64,000 bases of DNA from Pseudomonadota bacterium (lineage in GTDB: Bacteria; Pseudomonadota; Gammaproteobacteria; Steroidobacterales; SZUA-146): positions 62,001-126,000 of the forward strand of contig JBCCHD010000002.1 of NCBI GenBank assembly GCA_039028935.1. The letters run 5' to 3'. How positions within the stretch are numbered: position 1 is the stretch's first letter; each line of letters starts with the position of its first letter. Positions 39,705-49,210 of the stretch are shown here, piece by piece. The translations under genes were made by a program, and so were the position numbers. The notes under the pieces are model-generated. The model was not told the origin of the DNA. It did no database searches and saw only the letters and a list, made by a program, of their open reading frames with translations.

Positions 39705-40130
39705 GTGGTAACGCGAGGGCACTGCTTGTGCAAGAAGGTGCGCTGGGAATTTGACGGCGATATGACTTGGGCTTGTTATTGCCACTGCGATGACTGTCGG
39801 CGTAACTGCGCCGCGCCGGTTGTGGCTTGGCTAGGCGTGCCGTTGAGCCAATTTCGGTGGCTGGGCGAGCCCCCCAATACCTACGAATCCTCCAGCGGCG
39901 TGCATCGCCATTTTTGCGGTCACTGCGGATCGCCCATCGGTTTCGAAGCCGATCACTATCCCGGGGGTATGCATTTATATGCCGCCTCCCTCGAAACGCC
40001 GGAGAATTTTGAGCCGACCTTTCATGTGAACTACGAAAGCAAGTTGCCATGGCTACCGCTACACGATGAGCTCACCAAATACCCCAGTACACTGCTGCAC
40101 GCGCCTGAGGATTTAAGCGACTACAACTAG
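39705..40130 (+). CDS. GFA / CENP-V family zinc protein
   Basis: From GTG 39705 the protein is 141 aa. Zinc ligands are visible in GHCLCKKVRWEF, CYCHCDDCRRNC and HFCGHCGSPIGF, the Mss4-like fold of the glutathione-dependent formaldehyde-activating family. These proteins bind one structural and one exchangeable zinc. A true formaldehyde-glutathione role is known for few members. The start is fixed by the perfect ribosome site AAGGAGGT; a longer frame from 39609 runs through it. It is followed after 68 bases by an MFS gene on the same strand. Confidence 0.88.
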   Translation: MVTRGHCLCKKVRWEFDGDMTWACYCHCDDCRRNCAAPVVAWLGVPLSQFRWLGEPPNTYESSSGVHRHFCGHCGSPIGFEADHYPGGMHLYAASLETPENFEPTFHVNYESKLPWLPLHDELTKYPSTLLHAPEDLSDYN

Positions 40131-40198
40131 TCCAACGGTTCTGGCCACGGGCTCCATTATTCGGCACTATCCCAAGCCTCTGAACCGACCTCACGCTC

Positions 40199-41428
40199 AT
40201 GGATGCAGTCGCCCGAAAACGCGCTACGCGCTTTGTTTTGCTCACGGTGTTCACCTACTCCGCGGGCTTTGGCATTATCATGCCTGTTCTGCCCGAGCTC
40301 ATCATGGAGCTGGAAAACGTGTCGCTGTCTCGCGCTACGTTACTCGGTGGATTCATTGCCGCCGCGTATGCGGTGGCACAATTTCTCATGGGCCCGCTGG
40401 TCGGCAATCTCGGCGATCGGTTTGGTCGTCGGCCGGTATTTTTAGCGTCGCTACTCGGCTTCAGTCTCGATTTCATTGTGATGGGCTTTGCTCAGAACAT
40501 CGTCTGGTTGTTTGTAGGCCGAACGCTGGCTGGCGCATTGGGTGCTATTTTTGGGCCGGCCAATTCGGCCATGGCAGACCTTTCGAGCGAAGCGGATCGC
40601 GCAAGAGGATTTGGACTCGTGAGTGCCGCCTTTGGCATCGGCTTTGTCGTCGGGCCCGCGCTCGGCGGATTTCTGGGTGAGTACGGTACTCGAGTGCCTT
40701 TCTTTGTCGCCGGGCTCATGGCGCTAATGACGTTAATCTATGGGTTGTTCGTCTTCAAAGAGCCAATGCGCGAAGAGGATAAGCGGCCATTCTCGTTGCG
40801 TCGTGCCAATCCATTAGGCGCACTATTGAGCCTGCGACATGTCCCGAGTGTACTCAGCATCGCCTTTGTCTATCTGTTTTGGATCACCAGTGCCAACATC
40901 TACCCGGTGAGTTGGGCGTATTACTCACCAATGAAATTTGGCTGGGACAGCCGCATGGTGGGTATTTCGCTCACGTTGGTCGGTCTGTCCATGGCGCTGG
41001 TTCAAACCCAGCTTATCAGCCGTATGGTGCGTCGCTTCGGCGAACGCAACACCGCGGTGTTTAGTATCGCCGCGGGCATTGTGGGGTTGTTGGTGTTTGG
41101 CTTGACGTCGAGTGGTACGGTTGCGCTGATTATGTGCGCGCTGATTGGCTTGCAGGGAATGGCCATGCCGTGCATCAACGCGCTTATGTCCAAACGGACA
41201 CCGCGCGACCAGCAAGGGGAGCTGCAAGGATTCAATGGTAGTCTATCGGCCGTGTCGTTGCTGATATCACCACTGATCTACAACACTACGCTGTCCTACT
41301 TTACGCGACCCAATGCACCCCTTGCGTTTCCGGCTGCATCGTTCCTAGTGGCGGTTTTACTCGGCGTGGTGGCACTCATTGCACTGGTCACTGGCCGACA
41401 GCCACAGGAATCGGCGAATGCGCGGTAA
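40199..41428 (+). CDS. MFS transporter, TetA-like
   Basis: The 409-aa protein has twelve hydrophobic segments. The MFS motif A is GNLGDRFGRRPVFL between spans two and three, and motif C-like glycines lie in AAFGIGFVVGPALGGFLGEYG in span five, as in drug/H+ antiporters such as TetA. The first half matches the family better than the second. It probably exports an antibiotic or a metabolite. The substrate is not predictable from sequence. The start ATG 40199 lacks a strong ribosome site. It is followed by LemA on the same strand. Confidence 0.9.
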   Translation: MDAVARKRATRFVLLTVFTYSAGFGIIMPVLPELIMELENVSLSRATLLGGFIAAAYAVAQFLMGPLVGNLGDRFGRRPVFLASLLGFSLDFIVMGFAQNIVWLFVGRTLAGALGAIFGPANSAMADLSSEADRARGFGLVSAAFGIGFVVGPALGGFLGEYGTRVPFFVAGLMALMTLIYGLFVFKEPMREEDKRPFSLRRANPLGALLSLRHVPSVLSIAFVYLFWITSANIYPVSWAYYSPMKFGWDSRMVGISLTLVGLSMALVQTQLISRMVRRFGERNTAVFSIAAGIVGLLVFGLTSSGTVALIMCALIGLQGMAMPCINALMSKRTPRDQQGELQGFNGSLSAVSLLISPLIYNTTLSYFTRPNAPLAFPAASFLVAVLLGVVALIALVTGRQPQESANAR

Positions 41429-41502
41429 ACTAATTCGACTGATGTACTGAACGCCCACGGGCAGGAGAGACGCTTATCGACCTTTTACTGATAATTGGAC
41501 TG

Positions 41503-42033
41503 GTGATTTTAGCGCTCGCTGGACTCGGCGTATTTCTCTATAACCGGTTAGTAGCGGCGAGCAATCACGTGAAAGCGGGCTGGAGCGACATCGGTGTCCA
41601 GCTCAAACGCCGTCACGACCTCATTCCGAAACTGGTCTCTGCCGTACGCGCCTATGCTGATTTTGAACAAGCCACGCTGACGGCCGTGACGGAACTTCGG
41701 GTGCAAAGCGAGCAAGCCCGAAGCCCAGCGGCTGTCGCTGCAATTGAAACGCAGCTGGGTGCCGGCATTGGGCGACTTTTGGCGATAGCCGAAGCGTATC
41801 CTGACCTGAAAGCGAGCGACAATTTTCTCGATTTGCAGTCGTCTATTTCGGCAGTGGAAGATCACATTCAATATGCCCGCCGCTACTACAACGGGGCCGT
41901 TCGACACTACAACACGCTGATTCAGTCGTTTCCAGATATGCTCATCGCGCCTCCGTTTGGTTTCGGTGAAGCGGAGTATTTTGAGTCGGGCTTAGAGGAG
42001 GGTGAGCGTCAGAGTCCGGGGTCGGCGCAATGA
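41503..42033 (+). CDS. lemA: LemA family protein
   Basis: LemA-type proteins have one N-terminal membrane span and a four-helix bundle. Here the span leads to FLYNRLVAASNHVKAGWSDIGVQLKRRHDLIPKLV, the family signature. The given start, GTG 41503, makes 176 aa but leaves a short span of about a dozen residues. The strong AGGAGA at 41463-41468 points to ATC 41476, in frame, which would give the full-length span. No ATG, GTG or TTG is available there, so a non-standard start is possible. The stop overlaps the DUF2207 gene by ATGA, the usual partner. Confidence 0.88.
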   Translation: MILALAGLGVFLYNRLVAASNHVKAGWSDIGVQLKRRHDLIPKLVSAVRAYADFEQATLTAVTELRVQSEQARSPAAVAAIETQLGAGIGRLLAIAEAYPDLKASDNFLDLQSSISAVEDHIQYARRYYNGAVRHYNTLIQSFPDMLIAPPFGFGEAEYFESGLEEGERQSPGSAQ

Positions 42034-43724
42034 TTTTCCGTATCGTGGCCACGCTGGTGATGGCGTGGTGTGTTGCCTCGGTGTCTGCGGACGAACGCAT
42101 TTTGAGCTTTCATAGCGCGATCGGTGTAAATGCCGACGGTACGATCGATGTCGTCGAGTCCATTACCGTGCGCGCCGAGGGTAGGCAGATTCAACGTGGG
42201 ATCTTTCGAGATTTTCCCACAGACTACAAAGACCGGTTGGGCAATCATGTTCGTGTGGGATTTGAGGTTCAGTCTGTGCGGCGCGATGGTCGGACCGAGC
42301 CCTTTCACACACAACGGGTTGCCAATGGCGTGCGCGTCTATGTCGGTGAGGCATCCGCATACCTTGCATCCGGCGTCTATACGTATGAAATCGCGTATCG
42401 CGCAACGCACATGCTGGGCTACTTTGACGATCACGATGAGCTCTATTGGAATGTGACGGGCAATGGGTGGGACTTCACCATCGATGACGTCACAGCCACG
42501 GTGCGTTTGCCCCCGGGCGTGAGCGCTGATGCGATTGAAGCGGTTGCCTATACCGGAACTACCGGCTCGCGGGGCGCCGACTACGCTGCAGAGGTTGGCA
42601 TGGATTCCAGCGCGGCGTTTCGAACAACGCGGTCATTGCGGCCTCGTGAAGGATTGACCATCGCCGTCTTGTGGCCCAAAGGTGTGGTTAGCGAGCCATC
42701 GCTCGTCGACAAGCTGACGTTCCTATTGAGTCAAAATCGCGGGCTTTTTATCGCGCTGTCGGCGGTGCTGGCGTCACTTTGCTATCTATTTGTTTCGTGG
42801 GCGCGAGTGGGGCGGGACCCGCCGCCCGGCGTGGTGATGCCGTTGTACGAACCGCCGCCTGATATCTCGCCGGCGTCGCTGCGGTACATTGCCAAAATGC
42901 GCTACGACAGCGGCGTGCTGTCGGCCGCCATACTCAATCTTGCTGTGAACGGATTTATCACGATCAAAAACGATGATGGCGACTACACGCTTGATCGGAC
43001 GGACAAAACCAGTGACGAGACGCTCGCACCAGGTGAACGTGTATTGCTCGCTAAACTGTTCACGATTCGCAGCAGTCTATGGCTGGACGACAGTAATCAC
43101 GCGGTAATTGGCAGCGCCAAAAAAGCGCATCGGCGAACGTTGCGTAACTATCACCATAGACGATTTTTCGTCGACAACGTGGGCTATCTTGTGCCGCCTA
43201 TTCTCTTAATCGTCGGCGCGTTTATTACTGTTCGAGCTATGGACGCATTGAGCACGGCGACAAGTCTTGTGTTTGCTCTGGGCGTGATTGGCACCGGCAT
43301 TTTTTGGTGGTTGCTCAAAACACCCACACCGCTTGGTCGGAAACTCCTCGACAAAGTGGACGGCTTTCGTCGCTATCTGGAGTACGCGGAACAAGATTCA
43401 CTGAATCTGCGGCATCCGCCTGAAGAGACGCCCGAGTTGTTCGAACGGTATCTACCGTATGCCCAGGCGCTTGATGTCGAACAACCCTGGGCTGAGCGCT
43501 TTACTAACGTGCTGTTAACGGCCGAAGACAAAAACGGTTCGCACTATCAGCCCAGCTGGTACCGTGGCCACTTTAACAGCGCTAATCCGATGCGCTTCGT
43601 CCATACCATGGGCAATTCCTTTAGCAGCGCTATTGCGTCCGCTTCCAAGCCGCCCGGTTCGTCCTCTGGCGGTGGGGGTTTCTCAGGCGGCGGTGGCGGT
43701 GGAGGCGGCGGCGGTGGCTGGTAG
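42030..43724 (+). CDS. DUF2207 membrane protein with Gly-rich tail
   Basis: The 564-aa protein has a signal-like start (MIFRIVATLVMAWCVASVSA), a periplasmic DUF2207 domain (RGIFRDFPTDYKDRLG, then DHDELYWNVTGNGWDFTIDD), a membrane span near residue 250, a cytoplasmic stretch, and two more spans near residues 390-430. It ends in a run of Gly-rich residues GGGGFSGGGG and more Gly before the final Trp. DUF2207 proteins usually accompany LemA, and the pair is widespread, with no settled role. Poly-Gly tails are common in this family. It overlaps lemA by four bases, so the pair is coupled. Confidence 0.88.
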   Translation: MIFRIVATLVMAWCVASVSADERILSFHSAIGVNADGTIDVVESITVRAEGRQIQRGIFRDFPTDYKDRLGNHVRVGFEVQSVRRDGRTEPFHTQRVANGVRVYVGEASAYLASGVYTYEIAYRATHMLGYFDDHDELYWNVTGNGWDFTIDDVTATVRLPPGVSADAIEAVAYTGTTGSRGADYAAEVGMDSSAAFRTTRSLRPREGLTIAVLWPKGVVSEPSLVDKLTFLLSQNRGLFIALSAVLASLCYLFVSWARVGRDPPPGVVMPLYEPPPDISPASLRYIAKMRYDSGVLSAAILNLAVNGFITIKNDDGDYTLDRTDKTSDETLAPGERVLLAKLFTIRSSLWLDDSNHAVIGSAKKAHRRTLRNYHHRRFFVDNVGYLVPPILLIVGAFITVRAMDALSTATSLVFALGVIGTGIFWWLLKTPTPLGRKLLDKVDGFRRYLEYAEQDSLNLRHPPEETPELFERYLPYAQALDVEQPWAERFTNVLLTAEDKNGSHYQPSWYRGHFNSANPMRFVHTMGNSFSSAIASASKPPGSSSGGGGFSGGGGGGGGGGGW

Positions 43725-43912
43725 TGTCGATGGTTCAGGCTGAATCACACGCAAACACTACTTTATGTGAACCGTTTTCGTGCATTCACATGCGCCTCGT
43801 GTGGCCATTCAAAGCAAGTTGAGAGTTTATGTTGAGTTGCGGTCGAAAAGCGTGGGCATTGAGGCACTATTAAATTACTATCAAGCGCTTAATAAGAATT
43901 TGAATAATACGC

Positions 43913-44779
43913 ATGTGGGTAAACTCTGAAACAGGACGCCTCAGACAGGTAATCATCGGTTCACCGGAGTGCTTTGTTGTGCCTGAAGCACCCATCAACC
44001 AAAAGCAACGAAAATGGTTGGATGATGCGTCGCTCATTCCTGATCGCCATCGCTTAATTAAAGAGTTTGCGCACTTTCAAAAAGCGTTAGAAAAACACGA
44101 TGTCGAAGTCATAAAACCGGAGCCGGTCGACGGTGTGCCTGACCAATTAACGCCCCGCGATATTGGGGTTGTGATTGGTGACGTATTCGTGCGCATGCGT
44201 ATGGCCACGTCGTGTAGGGCAAACGAATGGCGCGGAATTCAGCGCGTCATCGACTCCATTCCGCATGAACACTACGAGATTGTGCCAGAATCGGCGGTGC
44301 TCGAAGGTGGCGATGTGGTGGTGGACAATGGCTTTATCTTTGTTGGTACGGGCGAGCGCTCGAACGCTGCGGGGGTCGAGTTTCTTCAGCATCGCTTTGG
44401 CGATACATTCCAAGTAGTGCAGGTGCCGCTGCGTGGAGAGGCGCAAGGCGAAGACGTGTTGCATTTGGATTGTGCGTTCGTACCGATTGGAAAAGGCAAA
44501 GCGCTCATTTATCCCGATGGACTCAAACGTATACCCGATGCGATCCGAGATCACTACGAGTGGATTGAAGTGAATAAGGCCGAGCAACGTATTTTGGCGA
44601 CTAACGTTCTTTCGATCGACACCACCACCCTCATTTCGCGTAGTGCAGCAACACGCGTTAATGCGGTGTTGCGCGAGCACGGTTTTGAGGTGATTGAAGT
44701 CGTGTTTGCCGATACGCCCAAAAGCGGTGGCTCATTTCGCTGTGCATCGCTACCGCTGTTACGAGACAAGCCTTCCTAA
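43913..44779 (+). CDS. Arginine deiminase/DDAH-superfamily hydrolase
   Basis: The 288-aa protein has the amidino-hydrolase fold. Residues that match the family are RLRQVIIGSPE, the Glu/Asp in VLEGGDVVV, His in DVLHLDCAFV and the nucleophile Cys277 in GGSFRCASLPLL. Such enzymes act on dimethylarginine, arginine or related guanidines. The size is between DDAH (about 280 aa) and arginine deiminase (about 410 aa), so a DDAH-type or novel guanidino substrate is more likely. The ribosome site is weak (AAGAA about 17 bases upstream). It is isolated, with its own 188-base upstream region and a terminator after it, and does not belong to the arg operon. Confidence 0.82.
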   Translation: MWVNSETGRLRQVIIGSPECFVVPEAPINQKQRKWLDDASLIPDRHRLIKEFAHFQKALEKHDVEVIKPEPVDGVPDQLTPRDIGVVIGDVFVRMRMATSCRANEWRGIQRVIDSIPHEHYEIVPESAVLEGGDVVVDNGFIFVGTGERSNAAGVEFLQHRFGDTFQVVQVPLRGEAQGEDVLHLDCAFVPIGKGKALIYPDGLKRIPDAIRDHYEWIEVNKAEQRILATNVLSIDTTTLISRSAATRVNAVLREHGFEVIEVVFADTPKSGGSFRCASLPLLRDKPS

Positions 44780-44805
44780 CGACCTGAGTACCCGTCTACA
44801 CGCAC

Positions 44806-44835
44806 AAAAAAGCCGACCCAGTGGTCGGCTTTTTT
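44806..44835. terminator. Bidirectional terminator between the deiminase-like and LysM genes
   Basis: AAAAAAGCCGACC (44806-44818), loop CAGT, GGTCGGCTTTTTT (44823-44835): thirteen perfect pairs with T runs on both strands. It lies between convergent genes and should end both transcripts. Confidence 0.95.
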
Positions 44836-44854
44836 ATACTCGATAAGCAGGCGC

Positions 44855-46117
44855 TTATTCCGGGTTCACCGCTTTGTCGCCAACATGAATTTCGCTGGTC
44901 GCCTGCATGACGATGCCGTAGCTCAGATCGTCCTGGACGCGAAAGACCATCATCACACCGGCTTGCTCGTCAGGGAGTTTTACCTTGGGTGCGAAGAAAG
45001 AACGACTGAATAGGCTGCGATCCGCATACCGATCGCGCACGACGTTGCCGCGCTGCAGAATCGATAGAACGTTGCCGGCCTCAAGACCATGTTTCGTGCC
45101 ACGATTAACCACCACAATTTGGTACTGGCCGATGAGCTTCACGCCCTCGATCACGTCAATGATTGAGCCGTCCACCACATAGCGAGGTGCGCTAGGCGTG
45201 TAGTCCTGAGCGGGCGTGATGTCTTGATTGACCAAGCGGTCGCCGCGCAGGACTTCGCGGGAAGTTTCGTTCAAAAAGAGCTTCGCCGGATCGCCTTGGG
45301 CAACCAGACGCCCGCCACCGACATGATGGGTTTGATACCCCAGCAGTCGACCGTTGTCCGGGTCGTAAAGTGGGTCGCCAACATGCATGACGTTATAGCG
45401 ATCGCCGACCTCGGCCTCGGAGTTGCCGCGGGTGTAAATCGTGAAACCGGATCCGGCCACAATGTGGCTTTCTTTAATATCCAGTACGTAGGGCAAGCCA
45501 TTAATTTCTTCCGCGGACATGACGCGTGGCTTGGACAAAAACGGTTCGATCGCATCGTAGGGGATAGTTGGAATCGCGGCCTCAAGCGGCAGCACTCGGA
45601 CTTTGGGCGACAGTCGCTGGCCACTGAGCTGTTGATTCAAAACAATGCGAGGTTGTCCGTCCACCCACACCAAGCTCAGTACGTCGCCTGGGTAGATGAG
45701 ATGCGGGTTCTCAATTTGCGGGTTGACCTGCCAGATCTCGGGCCAGTGCCACGGATCTTGCAGAAACAGTCCGGAAATGTCCCAGAGCGTGTCGCCTTTC
45801 ACAACGGTGTAGTTTTGCGGTGCGTCAGGGCGCAGTCGAATGGTGCTGCGTCCAGATTGGCCGACATAGCGCGTGCCACCGCCGGTCGCCAGCTCGCGGG
45901 CCGGCATCGGGGGCTGTCGGACGGGATAGCTGTCATCACGGTCCACCTGCGAGGCGCTGGTTGGCGTCAGTTCCGGCACCTCTTCGCGAACCACGGGGGC
46001 TTCTTGAGAGAAGGGGTTCAGGTCGATATTGCGGACCGTGCTGCACCCGCCGAGCAGGGCGAGGGTCAGTGTGCCGATCAGAAAGGGCCGAAAAAGCGAG
46101 CGAATGGGTGAGCTCAT
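44855..46117 (-). CDS. LysM-domain lipoprotein
   Basis: From ATG 46117 the 420-aa protein begins with a lipoprotein signal (FLIGTLTLALLGGCST, lipobox LGGC). After a Pro-rich spacer it has a LysM motif (NYTVVKGDTLWDISGLF to IYPGDVLSLVW, about residues 105-155), which binds glycan chains of peptidoglycan. The remaining 260 residues are beta-rich and unknown, as in the relatives encoded beside def and fmt in many gammaproteobacteria. It is divergent from def. A longer frame to 46246 is not needed. Role is probably in cell-wall association. Confidence 0.88.
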   Translation of the reverse strand: MSSPIRSLFRPFLIGTLTLALLGGCSTVRNIDLNPFSQEAPVVREEVPELTPTSASQVDRDDSYPVRQPPMPARELATGGGTRYVGQSGRSTIRLRPDAPQNYTVVKGDTLWDISGLFLQDPWHWPEIWQVNPQIENPHLIYPGDVLSLVWVDGQPRIVLNQQLSGQRLSPKVRVLPLEAAIPTIPYDAIEPFLSKPRVMSAEEINGLPYVLDIKESHIVAGSGFTIYTRGNSEAEVGDRYNVMHVGDPLYDPDNGRLLGYQTHHVGGGRLVAQGDPAKLFLNETSREVLRGDRLVNQDITPAQDYTPSAPRYVVDGSIIDVIEGVKLIGQYQIVVVNRGTKHGLEAGNVLSILQRGNVVRDRYADRSLFSRSFFAPKVKLPDEQAGVMMVFRVQDDLSYGIVMQATSEIHVGDKAVNPE

Positions 46118-46380
46118 GTACGAATTCCGATGTAGTAGGCCAACGTTCGGGGCCGGTGTAATGGGCAAAATAGTGGCGGTTTTCGAATGCGTGGGACCGG
46201 GGTGCACGGTATACTGGCAAAAGGCCCCTTGAAAAACGGCGTTCAAAACCCATTTCGGGGGGTGGCTCAGGCGCTCAAGCGGGCGTTCAGAACCGACACC
46301 ACGAAACCCATCTATTCCATAGTTGTCATAACTTTAGCAACATTTTATTGGAAAATACACGAAATAGTCAGCGGCAAAAT

Positions 46381-46911
46381 ATGACCCACTTCACAATTTT
46401 GGAATACCCGGATCCGCGACTTCGCACCGTGGCCAAAAAGGTCGACGAAGTGACGCCCGAGATCACCGCGCTGGCCGAGCAAATGCTTGAAACCATGTAC
46501 GCGGCGCCGGGCATCGGTTTGGCGGCTACGCAGGTCGATCGGCATATCCGTCTGCTCGTTGCAGATGTCAGCGAAGATCGCTCCGCGCCCCATTGCCTGA
46601 TCAACCCTAAAATCCTTGAAAAAGAAGGAAAAGTCATTCACGAAGAAGGCTGCTTGTCGGTGCCGGATATCTTCGCGAAGGTCAATCGTGCGGAGCGTAT
46701 TAAGGTGTCAGCCCTCGATAAGCATGGGGAACCGTTCGAACTCGTCGCCGAGGGGTTGCTAGCCATTTGTATCCAGCACGAAATGGATCACCTGAAGGGC
46801 AAGTTATTTGTTGATTATCTGTCGCCGCTCAAACGCCGCATGATCGAAAAACGGCTCGCCAAAAATCGCCGTCTGCGTGACCCGGTAGCGACGGCGAAGA
46901 CAGGCTCGTAA
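46381..46911 (+). CDS. def: Peptide deformylase
   Basis: Def removes the formyl group from new proteins. The three motifs are intact: [17 protein letters not shown] with the metal-binding Cys, and [14 protein letters not shown] with the two metal His and catalytic Glu. From ATG 46381 it is 176 aa, typical for type 1 enzymes. TTGTCA (46323-46328), 17 bases, then TATTGG is a possible promoter. A poor ribosome site precedes the ATG, and the extension to 46348 adds residues unlike the family. It starts the def-fmt-rsmB-DUF4390-ntrYX run. Confidence 0.97.
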   Translation: MTHFTILEYPDPRLRTVAKKVDEVTPEITALAEQMLETMYAAPGIGLAATQVDRHIRLLVADVSEDRSAPHCLINPKILEKEGKVIHEEGCLSVPDIFAKVNRAERIKVSALDKHGEPFELVAEGLLAICIQHEMDHLKGKLFVDYLSPLKRRMIEKRLAKNRRLRDPVATAKTGS

Positions 46912-46931
46912 GCGGCGATTTGCTGCCACCC

Positions 46932-47885
46932 ATGACCGACTCGCTCAACGTGCTGTTTGCCGGCACGCCGGACTTTGCTGTGCCGTCGCTACGTGCGCTC
47001 GATCAATGGTGCAGCGCTGAGGGCCATCGACTGGCCGGCGTCTGGACCCAGCCCGACCGGCCCGCTGGGCGGGGTCGCTCGCTTCGGCAAAGCCCGGTTA
47101 AAGATTACGCCATCAGTCGTGATCTTCGCGTATTTCAGCCGAAAAGCCTCAAACATGATGAGTCGATTGCCGACCTCGCGATGGCCCAACCGGATCTGAT
47201 GGTGGTGGTGGCCTATGGCCTGTTGCTACCTCAGATGGTGCTCGATATCCCGACCTATGGCTGCCTGAATGTGCATGCGTCGCTGCTGCCCAGATGGCGT
47301 GGGGCGGCCCCGATTCAACGCGCGGTGGCGGCCGGAGACAGCCATTCGGGTGTGGGAATTATGCAGATGGAGGCGGGGCTGGATACGGGGCCCGTTTGGC
47401 GGGAAGCGCGAGTACCTTTGGCACCAAACGAGACGGGCGGGACGCTGCATGACCGCTTAGCGATCCTGGGAGCTGAGACGCTGATCGATGCCCTACCGAC
47501 TGTCTTGGCGCAATCGGTGGCGCCGACAGTGCAGGCGGTAGATGGCGTGACCTACGCGCATAAACTGACCAAAGCCGAAGCGCGCATCGATTGGCGGCAG
47601 CGGGCGGACGAGATCGAGCGACAAATTCGCGCGTTCAATCCATGGCCGGTTTCGCATACGGTATTGGGCGACAAATCAGTGCGAATTTTTGCTGCAGATA
47701 TTCGTGCAGCAAAATCGACGGATGAGGCCCAGCCCGGCACGATTATCAGCCTGGATGAGGGGCTGCATGTGGCGACCGGTCATGGGGTGCTGCGCGTCAC
47801 CGAGCTGCAGCCGGCGGGCAAACGGGTGATGAGCGCGGCGGACTACCTGCGTGCTACTCGACCTCTGAACGAGCGTTTCGTCTGA
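46932..47885 (+). CDS. fmt: Methionyl-tRNA formyltransferase
   Basis: Fmt formylates initiator Met-tRNA from 10-formyl-tetrahydrofolate. The 317-aa product from ATG 46932 has the family residues VLFAGTPDFAVPSL at the start, the catalytic motif CLNVHASLLPRWRGAAPIQ, GIMQMEAGLDTGPV with the Asp, and a C-terminal OB-like domain. It follows def by 20 bases and its stop overlaps the rsmB start (TGATG). The Def/Fmt pairing is near universal. A TTG at 46920 adds four residues and is not favoured. Confidence 0.97.
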   Translation: MTDSLNVLFAGTPDFAVPSLRALDQWCSAEGHRLAGVWTQPDRPAGRGRSLRQSPVKDYAISRDLRVFQPKSLKHDESIADLAMAQPDLMVVVAYGLLLPQMVLDIPTYGCLNVHASLLPRWRGAAPIQRAVAAGDSHSGVGIMQMEAGLDTGPVWREARVPLAPNETGGTLHDRLAILGAETLIDALPTVLAQSVAPTVQAVDGVTYAHKLTKAEARIDWRQRADEIERQIRAFNPWPVSHTVLGDKSVRIFAADIRAAKSTDEAQPGTIISLDEGLHVATGHGVLRVTELQPAGKRVMSAADYLRATRPLNERFV

Positions 47886-49201
47886 TGTCGACCGGTGCCA
47901 AGGTGCGAGCTAACGCGGCCAAAGCGATTGCGGCGGTGCTCGGTGGTGCGGCACTCGACAAGCCATTGGCACAGGCCAAACTGGGGCTGACGGAAATCGA
48001 TCAGGGCTTTGTCAGTGCGCTGGCCTACGGCACGTTACGACGGATGCCGCGACATCATGAAGTGGTGCTTAAACTACTGAGAAACCCGAAAAAACCACTC
48101 AATCCCATGATGCGTGCGTTGTTGGCGCTCGGACTTGAGCAACTCGTCGCAACACGGGTGCCGGCGCATGCGGCGGTGGATGCGACGGTTGCCGCCAGTC
48201 GCCTGGTTAATCTCGGCAAAGGCGCCGGTTTTCTCAATGCGATTCTGCGTCGCTATCAGCGAGAGCGGGAGGCGATAGACGCCTCGCTCGCGACCAACGA
48301 TTCGTTCGTGTGGTGTCACCCCAAATGGCTCATCGACAAAACACGCCGGGATTGGCCCGACGATTGGCAAGCGATTCTGGACGCCAACAATGCTCAGCCG
48401 CCGATGGCGTTGAGGGTCAATGTGGCCAAAACCACCCGCGACAACTATCTAAAAATGCTGCAGTCTGCCGATATAGAGGCTGCAGCAATTGCCGGCGTTG
48501 ACAGCGCTCTATTGCTCGATGAAGCGCGACCCGTGGAGGGATTGCCGGGCTTTGCTGATGGTCTAGTGTCGGTGCAGGACGCCGGCGCGCAGCTGGCAGC
48601 CGCGCACATGGCCATCGACGACGGTGCGCTGAGAGTGCTCGATGCCTGTGCGGCACCCGGTGGCAAGGCGATGCATATGTTGGAGCGCAACAAGGCGCTG
48701 TCGCTGTATGCGCTCGATCTGGCGGAAGAACGACTTGAGCGTGTGGAGGATAACGCCGACCGCTTGGGTGTTTCACCTCATTTGATTACCGGCAGTGCGG
48801 TCGCTCCGGAGGATTGGTGGGATGGCGAATCGTTTGATCGAATTTTGGTCGACGCGCCCTGCAGTGGGTCGGGGGTAATGCGCCGGCATCCCGACATCAA
48901 AATGTTGCGACGGCCCAAAGATGCCCGGAGCTTTCCAGAGTTTCAGCGCGAAATACTGCGCAAACTTTGGCCAACTCTGAAACCTGGCGGGCGTATGATC
49001 TACGCCACATGTTCGGTGTTTCCGGAGGAGAATGAGGACCTTTTGAGCGCCTGGCTCGAGGGCTGCCCAACTGCGCAAATCGTGCCGTTGGAGTGTGCTT
49101 TAGAGAACTCTAAGTTATTGAAAAATGGAGTTCAAATATTGCCGAACGCGACAGGGAGTGATGGCTTTTATTATGCTGCGGTTGAGAAACGGAGAGAGTA
49201 G
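47885..49201 (+). CDS. rsmB: 16S rRNA (cytosine967-C5)-methyltransferase
   Basis: RsmB methylates C967 of 16S rRNA using SAM. The 438-aa protein has an N-terminal NusB-like helical domain (to about residue 130), a linker, and the methyltransferase domain with DACAAPGGKAMHM for SAM, the DAPCSGSGVMRRHPDIK motif and the catalytic Cys in ATCSVFPEENE. The first Cys of DAPCSG is the one that releases the product. Length fits. It overlaps fmt by one base and is followed after ten bases by the DUF4390 gene, so the transcript continues. Confidence 0.96.
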   Translation: MSTGAKVRANAAKAIAAVLGGAALDKPLAQAKLGLTEIDQGFVSALAYGTLRRMPRHHEVVLKLLRNPKKPLNPMMRALLALGLEQLVATRVPAHAAVDATVAASRLVNLGKGAGFLNAILRRYQREREAIDASLATNDSFVWCHPKWLIDKTRRDWPDDWQAILDANNAQPPMALRVNVAKTTRDNYLKMLQSADIEAAAIAGVDSALLLDEARPVEGLPGFADGLVSVQDAGAQLAAAHMAIDDGALRVLDACAAPGGKAMHMLERNKALSLYALDLAEERLERVEDNADRLGVSPHLITGSAVAPEDWWDGESFDRILVDAPCSGSGVMRRHPDIKMLRRPKDARSFPEFQREILRKLWPTLKPGGRMIYATCSVFPEENEDLLSAWLEGCPTAQIVPLECALENSKLLKNGVQILPNATGSDGFYYAAVEKRRE

Positions 49202-49210
49202 CCCATAATA

